A stretch of DNA of 64,000 bases from Mercurialis annua (GCF_937616625.2 NC_065574.1:12340501-12404500); one strand, 5' to 3'; numbered from the stretch's first letter, positions 1 through 13,369 are shown. Numbers and translations are program-made. The notes: generated by a model from the sequence alone, not told the origin.

Positions 1-740
1 AATATCATGAACAATTAGGGCTCGTGTTGCATGACTATAGATCAAAAACATAACTTCAATAGGTACAACCTACTCAGGGAAATACTATTTATAGCATACA
101 AGTGTCGCAGATTGTCCTGACAGTCATTTGGTGGCAGTACAAATTAAGTAATGAACCAAAATAATAATTGAAATGCAGAGAACAGAGAATGAAGACAATA
201 TAGCAGTATAAAGCTTCGACACATAAAAGAAACACGAATGCCATTTTTCATATTTACGAAATTAAGAAAGACATCTGAAAAGACCAAGCTCTACAAGATT
301 CTCATTCAAGCAGAAAAAATGATACGCTATTGTTTTTAAATTTTCACTTTGTTCCAGCAATCTCACTTCATTTCTAACAAATTTTATCTTTTAGTCAGAC
401 TTTGCATTACTGCAGACCAAGCGACAAACTTCAATGTATGATTATCATGACCAAAGTAACCTAGGTAAGTGCAATACCTACAACTTACAGAAAGTGAACC
501 TCTGTTTCTACTTTAAATTTAATAGACTGTCTTTTTCACCCTCAATAATGTACAGAAGTGTGGGTTTTTAATAGATAACCTGGACCACTAGGAACAGTTC
601 AAACATTTTGTTGCAATAGCAATAGCTAATAGACATTATTGCATGGACATGAGTTAATTATTAGTAACAGTTTGTTAGTTAAAAAGAGACATGAACTTTG
701 ATTACATTTAACGCACGTATCATATATCATTGCTATTAGG
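1..740. other. Intron or flank of the MUCI70-like gene, nothing recognised
   Basis: AT-rich sequence without a long open frame on either strand. It should be intron of the minus-strand gene that continues off the left edge. I looked for the next DUF616 exon (normally a FLWR-type motif after ILER) and did not find it. Confidence 0.5.
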
Positions 741-819
741 CTAAAAGTGAAATTCATCTAAGTATTTGGCATCTAAAATAATAATTATATAAATATTTAG
801 AAAAAATATGCAGTAGTAC

Positions 820-2958
820 CTTTCAAGAATTAACAATGGATCAACTATCAGCTCCATTTTACCATCGATCCATATGCTATATTGTGCTTGAGGAAATAAT
901 CTGTGGGTTAAAATCTTCGGAACTTTACCATTCCTTCTAGGCTCATCATATGGTGGATGCTTTAGCAGAATAAGACGCCATATACCCACCCATTGTCCTC
1001 CATTACCGTCTTTGCTAACGGTGGTATTTTCCTTTATAAAATCAAGCGATACCTCGTCGACCACCATAAGAAAGCAAAATATTTCCTTAGAACGATCACT
1101 TATATTTGAAGGTTGATGAGGGATGTCATATCCATCAAATATTCCCGATGCAACCACAAACCTACACTTCTTAACATATTTAATGTCCATGGGATCCATT
1201 TCAGAACCACCATTACGTATAAATCCACAATGAACCTGAAAAGAAGAATGTGCAATGGACAATAAGAAATTCAAGTTAAATTAATGATGTAATCAAAAGA
1301 CATAAAATTTATACTTCCACTAAGTTTGGGAATCATAAAAAGCATATCTTTCTCCTTTAGCATTCACTTCATAATAGTATACTAACTAGTATACATGCCA
1401 TGAAATGAGGATTATGACTAGTTTTTCTAATCTCAAGCTAAGAAAAAAAAACCTAAGACTTGAGACAGTATAAGACTGAAATTCTTGGGTATTTGGGGTT
1501 ACCTTCATTGAAGAATTTAATTTATAGCTCTCCTCTCTTTGCAACCAGTTTTGATGTCCTCCAAATAATGGCTGAGACCCATTCTCTAAAGGCTCATCCT
1601 CCAAAATATATGAGAGATTCTTAACAATTGTGTCGACGGTTCTTCCTTCTGGAATAACTATTTTGTCAGGATTATTGGCAACAGGGATTGCACAACCTAA
1701 CAGATAGCAAAATAAATAGCATCACTTACTAAAGCTAAAGAGAGATGAACACTTGAAAGAAGAGGTGTTGCCATTGTCTTACGGTGTTGTTGTGAAACAA
1801 TCCCCCAAACATTTAAAACTTTATACACCGTGCTTTCTTTGTTACAAATAGCTGCATGTCAAATAGACACCATAATGTTATTGATAAAAGTGAAAGTTTA
1901 CCTTTCATAAAGAAGATCTGAATTTTACAGGACATTTCACAGAAGCATAAATAGCATCCTACTGATAGAAACTGTTTCAAGAAGAATAAAAACACTGCTT
2001 GCAATTTTCGAACTTCTTGCAAGCTGCCTGCTAAAATAGCAACCTCTTTGGATAATTTCGCTCCCATTAGCAAAAGATTGGAACATTTTACATAATCGAA
2101 CACATTTACTATGTTTTCAAATTATCGTAGATTTCTAGATAATTTTACGTCTCTAAGTTGTCCACAAAAATCCAAATAATTTCATCTAATACAGATCCAA
2201 TGCTTAGAAACTCTGAAGGAAAATAAGAACTAAGAGCTATATGAGGCTGACACATTTAAAAAATGTCATTCTAATCACAAATCAGCTACCATTTAAATTA
2301 GTTGATGCAATTCAACACTGATTTAAACATATCTAGCAAGAAGAACATGTTCATTCTGATAGCGGCATTATCAATCCAAATGTAAATTGGCCTTAAATTA
2401 ATAAGAAATTCGAGTCTTAATGCTTCATTAGCAATTATACGATCCTACCAATAATTACACAACGCAACGGTTATATCACGTCATTCATACAACAAATCAA
2501 TGAGACGTTTGCAATGTCAGAATATTTAAAGATAAAAAAAACCAATAACTAAATACTCCAATATCGCAAACATTCGTTGAGTTATTGTAAAATTAACGTG
2601 GCACAACCGTTGCCGATCCTACATTCAAGTTTATATTTCCCAAATCGCACTAACAACAACCGTAATTACCTAATCACATGACCAATTAACGCGAAAATAT
2701 AATAAAAAAAACAGCATGAACAATCAAGACAAAGCCTTTCACATCAAATACACATAATGCAAAACAAAACACCACACTTAAGCTTCAACACTGTACATAA
2801 AACTCAAATAGTTGTAGTCATAAATTACCTGAAAAGAAAGGAGAGGATGACTGGCAAGACCAAACATGGAAAAGAAGAACAAGAAGAATGAGAAACATCC
2901 ACAAAATGCCACCAACAAACACCAACCTAATAAACCCTCTCTTCCACAGAATTTTCAT
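820..2958 (-). CDS. MUCI70/TOD1-like glycosyltransferase (DUF616), 5' part
   Basis: Three coding exons on the minus strand join in frame: 2958-2829, 1696-1503 and 1235-820, each bounded by AG/GT. The start is the ATG at 2958, in front of a basic stretch and one hydrophobic signal-anchor segment (about residues 10-33), as expected of a Golgi type II protein. After the anchor the protein shows the DUF616 order of motifs: VIPEGRTVD, FGGHQNWLQREES, MKVHCGF, VVASGIFDGYDIPHQP, FLMVVDE, then PPYDEPRRNGKVPKILTHRLFP and YSIWIDGKMELIVDPLLILER. In Arabidopsis this family includes MUCI70 (mucilage/pectin) and TOD1 (turgor/ceramide). The exact substrate cannot be read here. The exon ends in phase 2 at 820 with a GT donor, and the C-terminal exons must lie left of the window, since positions 1-740 show no convincing continuation. 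A 5' UTR exon probably lies near 3060-3200. Confidence 0.85.
2450..2614. mobile_element. Small TIR MITE in MUCI70-like intron 1
   Basis: Inverted arms meet around the CAACGGTT and ACGTCA blocks: the left arm holds CAACGCAACGGTTATATCAC and the right arm reads in reverse GGCAACGGTTGTGCCACG. The flanks carry GATCCTACC and GATCCTACA, an 8-of-9 target duplication. A diverged second copy of this family lies at about 20953-21118. Confidence 0.6.
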
Positions 2959-3199
2959 TGGATATATTTCACTTCCCAACTTCCCTGAACAACCAAACAA
3001 CAATAACCCATCAACGTAAATCGCCAAGAACACCCAAAAAATGCATAACTACAAAGAAATACAACAAATTCAGAAGCAAAGATCAATTCTTTACCTTTGG
3101 AATGTGAAGGAGAAGTTTGATTGTGGGTTCTGTCTGCTCTCCTGTTTAACCGCATTGATACTGAATTTTGGATCTCTCTCTCCATACTTTCTTAAATTG

Positions 3200-4640
3200 T
3201 TATTGCTCAATGCTGATTAAGAAAAAAAATAAAATGTTCTAGTTTTATACTATAAGGGTTTAAATGATCTAATTTTAGATTATAAAAGCTTAAATGTTCT
3301 AATTTTTGATTAAGGGGGTTTATCTGAACTTTTTACATAAAAAAAGAAGGATAAGATAATAGGTATAAAAATGACCTTAATGTTTACTCTGTGCCTCAAC
3401 TGCCCCCTAATATTTTTCAAGTCTCAAAAATGACTCTAACATTACCTAAGTAGAACAAATTTACCATTCGATATTAGACGGAGAATATATTTGTTCCACT
3501 TTGGTAACATTAGAGTCATTTTTGAGACTCGAAAACATTAGCGCAACGGCTAATTGTATGCCACATCAGCCGAATTAACATTCAAACACACTACCGTTAG
3601 ACAGAGGGTATATTTATTTCCTTTTACTAACGTTAGGGTCATTTTTTAAAAGTTAGGAGGCGTTAAGACCTTCTCAAGCTTCCTCTAATTCCATCAGTGA
3701 GTGAGTCGTTGTCTACTTCAGAGGTTTAAATATTTTTTTGCTCCAACCACAAAAGCCAATCTGAATCTTTTGCCATTTAGAAATTAACCAAAAATCAACG
3801 AAAAATGATTGTATTAGTATTCCATCTCAATACAACTTTAATTTTTTTTTATTTCACTTCATGTATAGTTAATATATGAGTATTATAATCTCAGTATAAG
3901 ATAACAAGATCAATCAAATGTGGACTGAGATTAACACAAAATTAATATAAATACAACACTATAAAATTACAAATATTTAAAATCCAACTACCATCAACAA
4001 GATATCAACAAGTTGTGCTACATAATTTAAGGAAAAAAACATGAAATACAATAAAAACACATAAATAAAACAATTTAACTTTAAAAAATCACAATCATCA
4101 TAATAGAAAAACATAAAATGCATAAAATCGTCAATATAATTTGAAAAGAAAGTATAATATATTGAATTTTTTATGCATATTAATGGTAAAAAATTATTTG
4201 AAAAATAGAAAAATTTAAAGAAAAAAGAACACGGTCATTTATATGAGAAACATATTTTTATTAAAGATAATGTTCTGAAAAAACCTCCCCCTTTTAGCCC
4301 CTTTTCGTTCGCATCCTGGCATTGTAGACTCGCAGATTACACCTAAATTCACACCTTTTATTTTCAATTTTACCCTAACCTAAAAGAATTAACAGCTTAG
4401 CAGCCATGTCAACCAATTATGCTTACTCATTAGCTGACGTGCCATTTAAAAAATTAAAAATAATAATTTAGAAATTTAGGGATATTTTTTGCCTTTTTAC
4501 ATTTTGTTATCCTTTTAATTATTAATTAACCCTAATTAATCATAATTATTCCAATCAATCAAAATTAACTCTAATTAAAACTTTTTTAAAATTCTAATTA
4601 AACCTAATCAATTAAACTAATTAAAGCTAATAAACCTAAT
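3200..4640. other. Intergenic AT-rich DNA with inverted repeats
   Basis: No gene seen. Between about 3415 and 3535 two arms of roughly 40-50 bp containing GTCTCAAAAATGACTCTAAC pair with each other, so a small fold-back element is present. A lone left arm at about 4285-4400 (TTTTAGCCCCTTTTCG, GCACCC-like words, TTTTCAATTTTACCC) resembles the arms of the element at 18247-18597 and looks like a truncated relative. Positions 4500-4640 are TTAA-rich filler like that inside the element at 22282-23613. Confidence 0.5.
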
Positions 4641-4730
4641 AGACTAAGCCTTGTTGAACACAAGAATCATCATCTTTTACGCATTGTTCGGACATTGCTT
4701 TAAAAGTCATTTGTTCCTTTTAAGTTTTGG

Positions 4731-4903
4731 GTGGAAGCTTTGTCAACTACTGTCTATTTAACTAATCGTCTGTCATCGCAAATTTTGAACTTTGAGTCAC
4801 CGTATTATCGTTTGTTTGGTTCACATCCTAGTTATCAAGCCTTGCATACATTTGAATGTGCATGCTTTGTCCATTTACCTGCCCATGAAGGTCACAAACT
4901 TGC
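4731..4903 (+). pseudogene. Ty1/copia pol remnant, integrase part
   Basis: The plus frame reads EALSTTVYLTNRLSS, then SPYYRLFGSHPSYQALHTFECACFVHLP and AHEGHKL. This is the region after the copia integrase core, where full elements have TAVYLINRLPS, SPYEKLFG, Y..LR.FGC.C and LPP-ER-KL. The frame stops where a fold-back element starts at 4904. The rest resumes at 11550, with KFAAQSIQYAFL following the HKL of this half. Confidence 0.8.
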
Positions 4904-5439
4904 GGATTTTTGATAAAAAAAAAGTGTCTCCTTCAATTTACTATTTATATTTTTATGTCCCAGACCACAAAAAAATATTTTTATACATGGAGACCCACCA
5001 GCCCGCAATGGTCCATTGCGGGCTGGTTTAATCCAGCTGATTAAAACAAACCAGCTGGATTAATTATCTAAAGCAGCCCGCAATTCACCATTTTGGGCTG
5101 CTTTAGTGTCTCTCCCCAATCAGCCCAATCATTTTAAAAAATTTAATTATAAATTTAATATGACAGTAAAAAAAAATTATATTGTATTTTAATTATGATT
5201 ATTTTATAAAATGTATTTCTAACAAATTATTTGGAGATTCCGCTGTACTAATTTTATGAATTAAAATAATTATATTTAACTTTTTAACTTTTTTTGAGAA
5301 AAATATTTAAACCATGAATAATTTTTTATTTTTACAATATTAACTATTTTACCAAATCAACTCTCACCTTTGTTAACTTTTTATTTTCACAATATTAACT
5401 ATTTTCACATTACTTCTAAAGGTTATCTATATATCTATA

Positions 5440-8211
5440 TCTATATACTATCTTATAAAGTAGAACCGAAAAACACTGTACAATGAACAGTGCTTTCGGC
5501 TCTTTCCTATTTTACCCCTTCGTTTCACTTTGAATAACAATTTAACTCTTTTTCATTATATAACACTTTCTCATTAAAATGAGGTGGACGGCTGGATTTT
5601 GAAAATGAGAGACTTTGTGGATGTGTGCCTCCCTTCTTGGAGAAGTAGTGACTCAGCCATGTACTTCTTTGACACTTGGTTGATATAAATTGGAATTGCT
5701 TACAAGTGTTATAAAGCTTAAGCATGGACGATTTTCATCTATATCTTCTTCAATTATTTCCCAACTTTGCCCCTACATAATAACATTATAAAAGGAGTTG
5801 TCATTGAATAATTCAAATTCACAGTGCTTTTGCGAAAGTTAATAGTTTAATTAATTAGATTATTTATTGTTTTGCCTTCATTAGACATTTTGATCAAGCC
5901 AGCTCTCAACTCAAGTTAAGTATACTTTCATTTTAATATTTTATTTTCTTCTCAAAATACTTTGCAGAGTGAATAAAAGTTTCTTTTAGAATCAAATTCT
6001 TAATTTTTTTTTGTACAAATCATTTATTTTTTCAGTTTTTTGGTACAAGCCGGTAAGAAGATTAACCCAATTTTGACCAGTTCTTTATATTTAACAAAGT
6101 TCTTATTAACAATTGAGGGAATAAGAAATGAAATTTACTTAATTGTCGCCAAAAAGAAATCTAACATGATCTGGTGCTTTTAAACTGAATTTATATCCAT
6201 GTTTTGGAAATGGACGCTCTGTGGCTGCGTATACGCCCTTGAACGACCTTGGAGCTGTACTTATAGTTACAGATCTAACTGGATAAATTAATCACTGGAT
6301 TGTGAACATCGTCTTTGAATCAAACTTCGTTTTCCTCGGCTTCCTTTAAAACGATTTGCAGATCTGTCCCAACATACCGTATGTGCAGCGGATCGTTCAT
6401 CGTTTCAGTTGGCACCGAATGAAAACTAACCCTGAAAATGGGTTTCAACCCTACAACTAAAATTGTAGATAAAAGTACATATTAATCCTTCTACTATTGT
6501 TGAAAGCAATTTTAACCATTAAAGATATTCTTTTGATTATTAATTTCTTAAATATAACAAAATTAACTACGTAAACCTTTTGGATAATATTGTTCAAAAT
6601 TATTAGTATTAATTATATTTAGTCATTTGTTTTTTATAATATAAAATTTATTTATAATGGAATCTATACATATATTACAAACATCAAAATAAAAAAAAAT
6701 TAAATTAGTGAAACATAAACCATTAATATTATGAACTAAATTAAAATTATAAATAGAATAATTAATAAAATGCTACCTAATTTTTCTTCACCTTTCAATT
6801 TTACTATTGTATTCAAATAAAAAAAATCATCATCATTAATCTACACTCTTTCACTTAATTAGAGTAGTCAATTATTTTTTAATTTTAGATTAATGGTCTG
6901 ATACCTGATTTAAGGAATAATTAAAAATAATTAAATTATATGTAATTAAAAGAAAAAGTAGAACCGCACATCGTTCGATTACGTAAAATTTCACACACCC
7001 CACTTAAATAAATTTTAGTGGGCATCATCATATTATTATTATTGAGTTTGGTATTTATTTTGAAACTTTGTTTTCCTTGTGACATTTCATAAGCTATCGC
7101 GTTGACGGACCCTGGAATGTTCTTTCTGCATTTATTTTTATTAAGACTTGCATTGTTTTTTATGTACTAATATGAATTTTATTGTTCAGTTTGTGAGCCG
7201 CGCGCGAGGGAGAAGAATCTGTATGAGTTCCTTACTGTAGCACTGGAAAAATTAATTGCAACGTTGTCCTCTCATATTTAGAAATGAAAGAACGAGATGA
7301 TGCAAAATAAGAGAGTTTTCTCTTTTTACTGTTTTTATGCTGAAATGAGTTGTGTCTGATTTTCCAGTACTAGATTTCAGACTTCAAATTTATAATTTAT
7401 TTATTTTGAACGATCGAATGGTGTTAGATATCTGTATGTTTTGATCTAATGGTTGCATGAATTTAGTACAATCAACGGCTCGATTCACCGGTCAATCCTT
7501 GATCGGCTGTAATCTCCTCCTTTTCTTTTGAAATGTGCTGCAACTTCACCGTTCCTTCCCGCATGGCATGGCATATGAACATATTTAAGCATGTTCCCTT
7601 TTCAGCTCCAACATTTAGACTGATGTGCTCCATTGAAATCTTTAATAGCAAATTTGAATGAATTTAAAAATTACTCTTAAATTAAATATCATATTAATTT
7701 ATTAAAGTATGTTATTAATTGAATATGGCACAGTATTATATCCGAAATGCAATTAAATTGCATATGATCTTTTATAACATAATAATATCAGTGTGCTTTT
7801 ATATATTCAATTATTGCAATATTAATCGTTACTTCTTTCGTCCAGATAGAAAAAATGGGCAACTTTTTTATTTTATATAAAAATAAAATATTATAATTAG
7901 TATTAATTAAGGATAAAATTATCTGAATATTCTCAAAATTTTATTATTTGAGGATTAGATATAATGGCTTTATAATAATTTATTTTTAAAAATAAAAAAG
8001 GACAATGTAGAAATGTTTTAATAAATTAATCATAAGTATTGTATATTTTGATTTTTTTTTGAAAATATAATATTTCATATTATTTATAGTTATTTTTACT
8101 ACAAGAGTGAATTAATATTTCTGTTTGTATATTTTTACATATGCCGCTAAACTTTATTTGTAATGGTATATTAATTTTGTCCCCGTGCATATTATTAAGA
8201 CTATAGAGTAT

Positions 8212-8278
<67 letters not shown>

Positions 8279-8403
8279 TTTGATTAGTTACTTATTATTA
8301 AGGGTATTATTAAATATTTATAAATTTTATATCAGTTAATTCAGTTGTTGTGCTTCAATTTTGAATAGGGACTGCCCGAAGCAACGCGAGGGTTCCGTAC
8401 TAG
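5440..8403 (+). mobile_element. Inner non-autonomous Helitron, about 3 kb
   Basis: Begins TCTATATACTATCTTATAAA directly after an A and ends CCCGAAGCAACGCGAGGG then TTCCGTACTAG directly before a T, which fits A^T insertion with no target duplication. The interior is AT-rich and lacks a Rep/Hel protein. A more GC-rich patch at about 6170-6450 has broken open frames on both strands and may be a captured gene fragment that I cannot identify. A (TA)n tract sits near the 3' end. Confidence 0.7.
8215..8276. repeat. (TA)n microsatellite
   Basis: About 31 perfect TA units inside the inner Helitron. Confidence 0.97.
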
Positions 8404-9732
8404 TATAAGTATAAAAGTGAACCCATTAGGTTCATTTACTTAAATAACCTTAAACTATAAAAGTTATCTCAAACATAACCACCATAATTGAAGTACTGTG
8501 TAAACCTATTTATGTAATTTCATCTTTGCTCTAATATAAATGTCCATTAAGTTCATGAGAATTACGGAAATACTGAGGCGAATTATTATTTTTGGTTTAA
8601 CCCATAAAGTTTATTTCCTTAACTATCCCTATAAATTTTTGTCTTTTATCAAAACAAAATGCTTAATCATATGTCTTTTTATGGAAAGTTAAAATAATTA
8701 CTAAGACACATGACATTTTTGTGTGTATTGTCTATATTAACTCTATTTGTTTTTCATGTTAAATCCTAATTGTATTGCCCTTATTTGAAAAAATAATTAT
8801 CTGAATGACATACTAATTTACTTTTGATTCCTTTTATTTTTATATCCATGGTTTGTACTTTATGTCTAATAATAATAATTGTATTACCCTTTATTGAAGG
8901 AAAAAAATTGATTGTTGGTGGAGCTTTTTGCCTTTATGTTTAGTTAATTTCTGAATATTGTTATTTGTTTGAAATTATGTTAGACTTGGACAATTAGACT
9001 TTAATTTTTAAAAAATGCTTTAAACTTTATTAATTATTTATATTTTTTTCTTTGAACTATTTATTTATTGAAAAAATATTTAATGTCTAATAAAATTTAT
9101 GAATTAATTTGGAAAGTGTAAAAATTAGTGAGATGCTTTTTAGTCTTTAATTATTATATTAGTATATATTTGGAGTTAAATTAGATTTGACATTATTAAT
9201 TTTTTTCGCCTTTTTTATTTTGTCTGTACTTAAAAGTATTTGACTTTTTATTTCAAAAACAAAATTGGTGTTTTATAAAATTTATGAAATTATTTATTTT
9301 AACAAAAAAAATCCCCCTTTTTTATAATTTGATATACAATATCAAAATTCGAAATGACATGTCAAATAAAAAATAGAATTCATAAGTGCATAAACATTTG
9401 GGGTTGAATTGATAAAGTATAACTGAAAATTAAGTTTAAAATAAAAATAAATACAAAAAAATCACTATTTTTGAATAAATTGTTAAAAAAGTTGATTTTC
9501 AAGTTTAAAGATTTTTTTTGATAATTTTAAAGTTTAAAGATGAAGCTGGTTATTTATTTTTACTTTTTTTTAGCGTGTATGAGCACTATTGGTTAGAGAG
9601 TTGTGATTTTTGACGATTTTATAATCGCTTTGAAAATTTTGATTCCATATAAAAAACAATGTTATGATGTTATCGAAATTAATGATACTATGCGGATTCA
9701 AATGTGGATTTTATATTAAACTTTTTTTTGTA

Positions 9733-10028
9733 CTCCCTCCGTCCCACTCTAATTGACAAAATAACTAAATTACAATAACCAATACAAACTAATAAATGAC
9801 GTAGATAGTTACTTTCATACCCCTCTATTGATAATGGAGTTAATTAATGCTATTAGTATATTAGTCAAATTCTCATTAAATATTCATCATTTTCCCATAA
9901 AAAGTTTAAATTTAAATGAGGGTAAAGATGGAAAGTTAAAGGAAAAAATTATAGTTACGTTAGTTTTGTTAATTAGAATGGGACACCAAAAACTCCATAT
10001 TTTGTCAATTAGAGTGGGACGGAGGGAG
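9733..10028. mobile_element. Stowaway MITE 1
   Basis: Terminal inverted repeats begin CTCCCTCCGTCCCACTCTAA and pair with TTAGAGTGGGACGGAGGGAG. The element is flanked by TA on both sides, the Tc1/mariner (Stowaway) pattern. Its 296 bp carry no gene of their own; the short open frame across it is fortuitous. Confidence 0.93.
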
Positions 10029-10048
10029 TATTAATGAAAAAAAAGATA

Positions 10049-10324
10049 CTCCCTCCGTTCCAATAGAGTTGTCCAATTTAAAAAAAAAAAAAAAATTCAA
10101 AACCATTGTCCACTTTCAAAAAGTAACTAATTTTTACACTTAATTTTCCTATATTATCCCTATTTAAAATCCACTAATGAAAGCAAAATTGTAAGTGGAC
10201 CATATATTAAATAGGGGTATAATAATAAAAGTAAGGAAAATTTTACAAATTCCATAAACAATAATTGTTTTTCTTAAACTGTGTGATAAAGGCAAAGTGG
10301 ACAACTCTATTCGGACGAAGGGAG
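10049..10324. mobile_element. Stowaway MITE 2, 20 bp from the first
   Basis: Ends are CTCCCTCCGTTCCAATAGAG and the complement of CTCTATTCGGACGAAGGGAG, flanked by TA. The inner sequence (GTTGTCCAATTT against GTGGACAAC) differs from its neighbour, so this is a second subfamily rather than a duplication. Confidence 0.92.
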
Positions 10325-11549
10325 TATATTTGACTGAAAATATATAAATATAAAAAGATTAAATTAAAAGAGGATATTTTAACTAATCTGTTGCATTTGG
10401 TATTTATATATTGTTATCTAATTTACTATTATATAATACTTAATTAATGAAAAACTATTTTATTATTTTATCCGGATTGTTATTTTTAAATTTTTCTGAA
10501 AAAAATATAAATTCCGAAGCAAAGCAAGGGTTTTGTACTAGTATAATTTATAAATCAACTCTCACCTTTGTTGTGTCAAGTGCTTATTTAAGAACTAGTT
10601 AACTTTTTTATTTGATAACTGCTAGTACCTATAAAAAAATATTTAGTAAAGAACCAACGATTTAAAGAGTTAGAACTGTAAAACAATTATTTTTTAGTGT
10701 TTGGTAGCTGCATGCTGAGCTGTTAGTTAAATAAAAAAATGGACTTGCATTAGATCAGATAAAGTAGTGTCTTAGCAAAAAAAGACAAATCATAAACATG
10801 ATACTAAAAAAGAGAAAAAATGAAAAACATTCTTTATTTGAGAAGCAAATACAGAATTCTGTAAAAGAATGATCACAAAGCTTGTTCTTACCTTGAGTTG
10901 GCAAAAAAACTTAAACTTGGCAAAATTATTTTTTATTTTCACAATATTAACTATTTCACCAAACATATTTTTAAAAGAGAGGACATTTTAATCGTTAAAT
11001 TTACGAATTGAACTAAATTATTCAATTCTCAATTTAAACTTATTTTTAGGCACATAATAATCACTTTTAAAGTAAAATAAAAAAAATTAATTGTAACAAA
11101 TAATCATTCATGCGTAAAATTATTTTTCTAAAAAAAAGTTAAAAATTTAAATCTAATTATTTTAATTCATAAAATTAGTACACCAGAATCTCCAAATAAT
11201 TTGTTAGGAATACATTTTATAAAATAATCGTAATTAAAATACAACATAAATATATTTTTTATTATTATATTAAATTTATAATTAAAAATTTTAAAAATTT
11301 AAAATGATTGGGGAGAGACACTCTCTTCCCAATCATTGGGCTTGGGCTGATTGGGGAGAGAGTATCTCTTTCCAATCAGCCCAATTTTAAAGTAGCCTGC
11401 AATGGCTTATTGCGGGTTGGTATCAGCCCGCAATGATTTATTGCGGGCTGATAGGTCCCCAGACACAAAAATATAATTTTTATGGTCTGAGGCACAAAAA
11501 CATAAATAGTAATTAAGGGGGATATCTTTTGTCAAAACCCCAAATTTGC

Positions 11550-12230
11550 TGCTCAATCTATTCAATATGCTTTCTTGTGATATAGTGGATCTCAAAAGAT
11601 AATCTTCTTTGAAAATAAATATTTCTTTCAAAATCATGTTGTTCCTCATTATGATTTGATTATGCTTTCTAACTTTGATGATGAGCCTCGGCCTATTGAA
11701 TGTTTTAAACCAGGTGTTGTTTATACGAGATGGTGATCTCCACTTTTATTATCGACCCTTTCTATTCATATTTTGACATCTGTTTCTGAAATTTTTGCTC
11801 CGCGACGGTTATCTTGACCTTCTCATAAACCAGATAGGTTGCCTTTCCTCAGACATTGCTTAATGCAACTTTATCTTAGATTCGTGTTCAATTCTTACTC
11901 TTAGGAAATCAAGCAAACTTGTTGGGTTAAAGCAATGGATGAGGAATTATAGGACTTACAAGAAAATGATATTTGAGATCGTGTTTTTTGTCCATTGGGT
12001 GTTAAGCCCATTGGATGTAAATGGATATACATTATCAAGTTACGATATGATGGTTCTCTTGACAAACATAAAGCACGATTAGTGACATTTGGTAACCGGC
12101 AGGAGTATGGAATGGATTATGAAGAAACCTTTGCTTTTGTGGCCAAAATGATTACAATATGAACTATCTTAACTATAGCTGCATCTAAGGGATGGGCTTT
12201 ATCACAACACATACTATTATGTTACATCAG
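11550..12230 (+). pseudogene. Ty1/copia pol remnant, linker and reverse transcriptase
   Basis: Continues the copia protein broken at 4903. At 11550-11740 broken frames give KFAAQSIQYAFL and FFQNHVVPHYDLIMLSNFDD. At about 11934-12210 the plus frame gives PIGCKWIYIIKLRYDGSLDK, HKARLV, and YGMDYEETFAFVAKM, matching the copia motifs V..KW.FK.K...DG..ERYKARLVAKG and G.DY.ETF.PV. Stop codons and frame changes are frequent, so it is long dead. RNase H and the LTRs are not seen. Confidence 0.82.
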
Positions 12231-12239
12231 CTCATTTAA

Positions 12240-13360
12240 AGTTGTGAGTATATTTGATAAAAATAAAACAAATAAAACAAAATTAAAAATTATATGATAT
12301 ATTCAACTAATGAAATATAACATCATATAGATAAAATTATTTTATCTACTATTGTTTACTTAACTCCTCCAAATTAGCAATTATTGAAAAATATTCCACG
12401 TTTCTTTAATTAATTATATTTAAGAAAAGACTTTGAACAACTCAATATATGACACCTCATCGTGCAACATCTTGAACTCATCATTACCAGTTTAATTTTT
12501 TTTAAGTGTTTTTAATATAATTGCTGATCTCATAGATTTAATTCCTTGATTTGTAAGTAGTTGACTTAAACAGAAGGAACAAATGAAGCACCAACAGAGT
12601 TATATATTTTTTTATGGAAATATATTTTAGAAGCCATGCGTTGCTCACTTGGATTTAAAAATGGCTTCCTCTAAAAAAATACTAATTCCAAAATATCTGG
12701 ATTTAAAATTTTAAAGCAAATAAAAGTCTAACCTTAACTAAAATATGAGCATAACATAATCATAACAGACTGTGCTGCATTCTAGATGTTACCTATTTTT
12801 ATTTGATATGTCTTGTCCAGGAATAATTGAATAGAAAAAATTTATATATTTAAAAATTTGTTTGACAGAACATTTACATTATTAGTTTATAAATAATTTA
12901 ATTATATTTAACTTATAGATTTGTTAAAATTTGTTTTTGAACTTCTATGAATAAAAATATATTTATTTTAAGTAAATTAAAAATATACTATTTTCGAGTG
13001 AACTAATTTTTTGATTAGAACCAAATTAAAGAGTTTTGTAAGGAGATGTTACACTCTTTTATGTTTGCATACATACACAACAATGAGAAATTTAAATATT
13101 TTAGTATTTTTAAAAGGAAATATTTTATTTTACACTAGAATAGTGTCGACTTGAATAAAAAATTATTCACAGTAAATTTTAAATTGAAAGTATTTATATT
13201 TCATTAATTTATATAATAATTTTTTGAAAAAATAGCCATGTGTATTACACGTGAATAATTTTTATTTAATTTACTATTAATTGAACGTTTTATATTAAAA
13301 AAATAACAATTTACTATTAATTGAACGGTTATCAATAGTACATTGGTTTTGGTAGTGTTC
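12240..13360. other. AT-rich intergenic DNA, nothing recognised
   Basis: No frame of interest, no clear inverted repeat and no RNA gene signature. It separates the copia remnant from the gypsy gag remnant. Confidence 0.5.
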
Positions 13361-13369
13361 AGGAAAGTG

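Larger units (their letters stand above)
5426..10541 (+). mobile_element. Outer Helitron-like element (inferred)
   Basis: The 3' end at 10511-10541 reads CCGAAGCAAAGCAAGGG then GTACTAG followed by T, the plant non-autonomous Helitron pattern of a weak hairpin, short spacer and CTAG. The 5' end is not intact. If the inner Helitron (5440-8403) is removed, 5426-5439 joins 8404 on and gives TCTATATATCTATA-TATAAGTATAAAAGTG, a plausible Helitron 5' end beginning TC. No Rep/helicase gene is inside. The left end could equally be the TC at 5434. Confidence 0.5.
4904..11540. mobile_element. Fold-back (Mutator-like) element, split by Helitrons
   Basis: Two long inverted arms face each other: about 4904-5330 and about 11080-11540. 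They share GGRTTTTTGA ends, the block CTATTTATATTTTTATGTCC, hairpins built on CAGCCCGCAATG and CATTGCGGGCTG, and an AT-rich inner part with CTCCAAATAATTTGTTAG. The flanks are CAAACTTGC (4895-4903) and CAAATTTGC (11541-11549), an 8-of-9 target duplication inside the copia reading frame. Nearly all the interior (5426-10541) is later Helitron DNA, so the original element was about 1.5 kb. No transposase is visible. The end sequence matches that of the element at 39931-41090. Confidence 0.75.

Noticed and set aside
1813..2103. 96-codon minus frame as an exon of the MUCI70-like gene
   Set aside because: Exons 2958-2829 and 1696-1503 join in phase without it, and its sequence does not resemble the DUF616 family.
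9828..10034. 68-codon plus frame
   Set aside because: Lies in a Stowaway MITE and includes its terminal repeat.
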